Part shown: positions 63,117 through 64,000 of the stretch, piece by piece
Layout of the letters: every line of letters begins with the position of its first letter
How positions within the stretch are numbered: the first letter of the stretch is position 1
Program-made: the position numbers and the translations under genes
The notes under the pieces: model-generated
What the model saw: the letters and a program-made list of their open reading frames with translations, nothing else
What the model was told of the DNA's origin: nothing
The model's database searches: none
Assembly (NCBI GenBank): GCA_003216195.1
Contig: QCJF01000002.1
Location: 62,001 to 126,000, forward strand
Origin: Pelagibacteraceae bacterium AG-404-P08
GTDB taxonomy: Bacteria > Pseudomonadota > Alphaproteobacteria > HIMB59
Length of the DNA stretch: 64,000 nt
Direction of reading: 5' to 3'

Positions 63117-63980
63117 CTTTTTTAATTTAGAATAAACAAGATATCCAGAAATTATTATTAAAATAGCACCGCATAATTCTATAATTGAGGGGTAGTGATT
63201 GAAAACAAAAATACTAATTACTATTCCAAAAATGATCTGTGAATAATGTGTGATGCTAAAAAATGAAGCTTCTATTCTTCTAAGAGAATAGATTAAGATC
63301 ATCATGGCCACACCATCAATAAGCCCTGCACCTACCATTATTAAAAAATCGTACAAAGCGATATCTTTGTAATGGTTGATTGAAGATACTGTGAAAATTA
63401 TGCCAGTAATTCCCATACTATAAAAAGTCAAAGCCATAGTTCTTTCAGATTTCCCATAAACTCGCACTGTAAAATCTAGACACGCTAGTGAAATTACTCC
63501 TAATATAAGAAATATTACTCCCAAAGCATTAAAACCTGCGTTTAAACTAAAACCTGAGACCATAAAAACAGCAATCATAGCTAGTATTAAAGAAATTATT
63601 TTGGATAGGTAAATCGACTCCTTTAAAATTACTATTCCCATAATTGAGAGTAACACAGGAGCTGACAAAATTATTGGATAAGCAATAGATAAAGGTAATA
63701 AAATGATACCTTTTACAACAAAATAATAGGTCAAAGTCATTAAAATACCTCTTATAAAATGAAGTTTATAATTGATTGTTTTTATTTCTTCTAAGCTCTT
63801 TCTGTACAGTAAATAAAAGAGCACTGGGATTATTGCGGAGGAACTCGCTATGGAAAATATAACTGTGTCTTTATATAAATCTCCAATTAACTTTATAATA
63901 GTGTCTGCAATTGAAAATAAGAAAAAGGCAACAGTGCCTAGTATGTAAATTACGTGTTTTTTACTCTCTAATTGAGACAT
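63108..63980 (-). CDS. EamA/DMT-superfamily transporter
   Basis: A 290-residue inner-membrane protein with about ten hydrophobic segments in two EamA repeats (residues about 8-140 and 150-285). The ends of the repeats, ILLPLSIAYPIILSAPVLLS and RIEASFFSITHYSQIIFG, are typical of drug/metabolite transporters, some of which carry SAM or amino acids. Substrate unknown. The ATG at 63980 is close to the window edge; nothing further is visible to 64000. Confidence 0.85.
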   Translation of the reverse strand: MSQLESKKHVIYILGTVAFFLFSIADTIIKLIGDLYKDTVIFSIASSSAIIPVLFYLLYRKSLEEIKTINYKLHFIRGILMTLTYYFVVKGIILLPLSIAYPIILSAPVLLSIMGIVILKESIYLSKIISLILAMIAVFMVSGFSLNAGFNALGVIFLILGVISLACLDFTVRVYGKSERTMALTFYSMGITGIIFTVSSINHYKDIALYDFLIMVGAGLIDGVAMMILIYSLRRIEASFFSITHYSQIIFGIVISIFVFNHYPSIIELCGAILIIISGYLVYSKLKKLN

Positions 63981-64000
63981 TGAATTTACTTCTATATCTC

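Noticed and set aside
1..64000. Insertion sequences, phage genes, CRISPR arrays, tRNA or rRNA genes
   Set aside because: I saw no transposase or integrase motif, no regularly spaced repeats and no tRNA-like fold in the intergenic regions.

Overview
The window reads as a gene-dense, AT-rich chromosomal segment from a streamlined marine alphaproteobacterium. Three things point there. Gene strings conserved in Alphaproteobacteria are present: mutM | rpsT-dnaA-dnaN-recF, ubiE-coaBC-dut, fabA-fabB-fabI, nusA-infB-rbfA-truB-rpsO-pnp, miaB-phoH-ybeY-corC-lnt, and DUF2244/nth/dapB. There is a proteorhodopsin with a retinal pathway. Intergenic spaces are very short, with many overlapping genes and several TTG/GTG starts. 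A HIMB59/AEGEAN-169-like or Pelagibacterales-like lineage is my best guess from memory; it is not demonstrated. I found no insertion sequence, phage gene, CRISPR array, tRNA or rRNA. No stretch over 300 bases lacks a gene.

Layout. 1-4.4 kb (minus strand): recF (partial), dnaN, dnaA (with an apparent frameshift), rpsT and a mutM lacking its zinc-finger cysteines; one perfect DnaA box lies between mutM and rpsT. 4.4-10.2 kb (plus): ubiE, CoA biosynthesis as two adjacent genes (coaC, coaB), dut, a ThiF/MoeB-like enzyme, the unsaturated fatty-acid genes fabA-fabB-fabI, and two tiny entericidin-like lipoproteins. 10.2-23.3 kb (minus): rimI-miaB-phoH-ybeY-corC-lnt-trmB, an intrinsic terminator or attenuator, then nusA-infB-rbfA-truB-rpsO-pnp. 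23.4-33.3 kb: a eukaryote-style SET-domain protein, then a phosphate block (Pit and its accessory protein, PhoR, PstSCAB, PhoU, PhoB) that ends in arsC and has a Pho box before pstS.

33.4-43.2 kb: glnD, trpS, nfuA, a Bax-like glucosaminidase, a polysaccharide deacetylase, tsaB, msrA and several small or poorly known genes. 43.2-50.5 kb: the phototrophy region, with a polyprenyl (probably GGPP) synthase, a blue-tuned proteorhodopsin, crtI-crtB-crtY-blh, and ispH. Together these make retinal from isoprenoid precursors and supply the light-driven proton pump. 50.6-56.3 kb: pyruvate carboxylase, nth, DUF2244 and dapB. 56.3-61.9 kb: a tungstate-type ABC transporter in a tight run with a class II cytochrome c and an exported rhodanese, a divergent cytochrome b561, then a CysK/CBS-like and a cystathionine gamma-family enzyme. 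61.9-64 kb: a long imperfect RNA hairpin and a palindrome, a TPR protein, a DUF4864 protein and an EamA-type transporter.

Most worth checking: the redox module with tungstate uptake, cytochrome and rhodanese; the hairpin upstream of the transsulfuration genes; the dnaA frameshift; the coaC/coaB split at an in-frame TAA-TTG; the zinc-less MutM; the attenuator 14 nt before nusA; and the blue-tuned proteorhodopsin locus.
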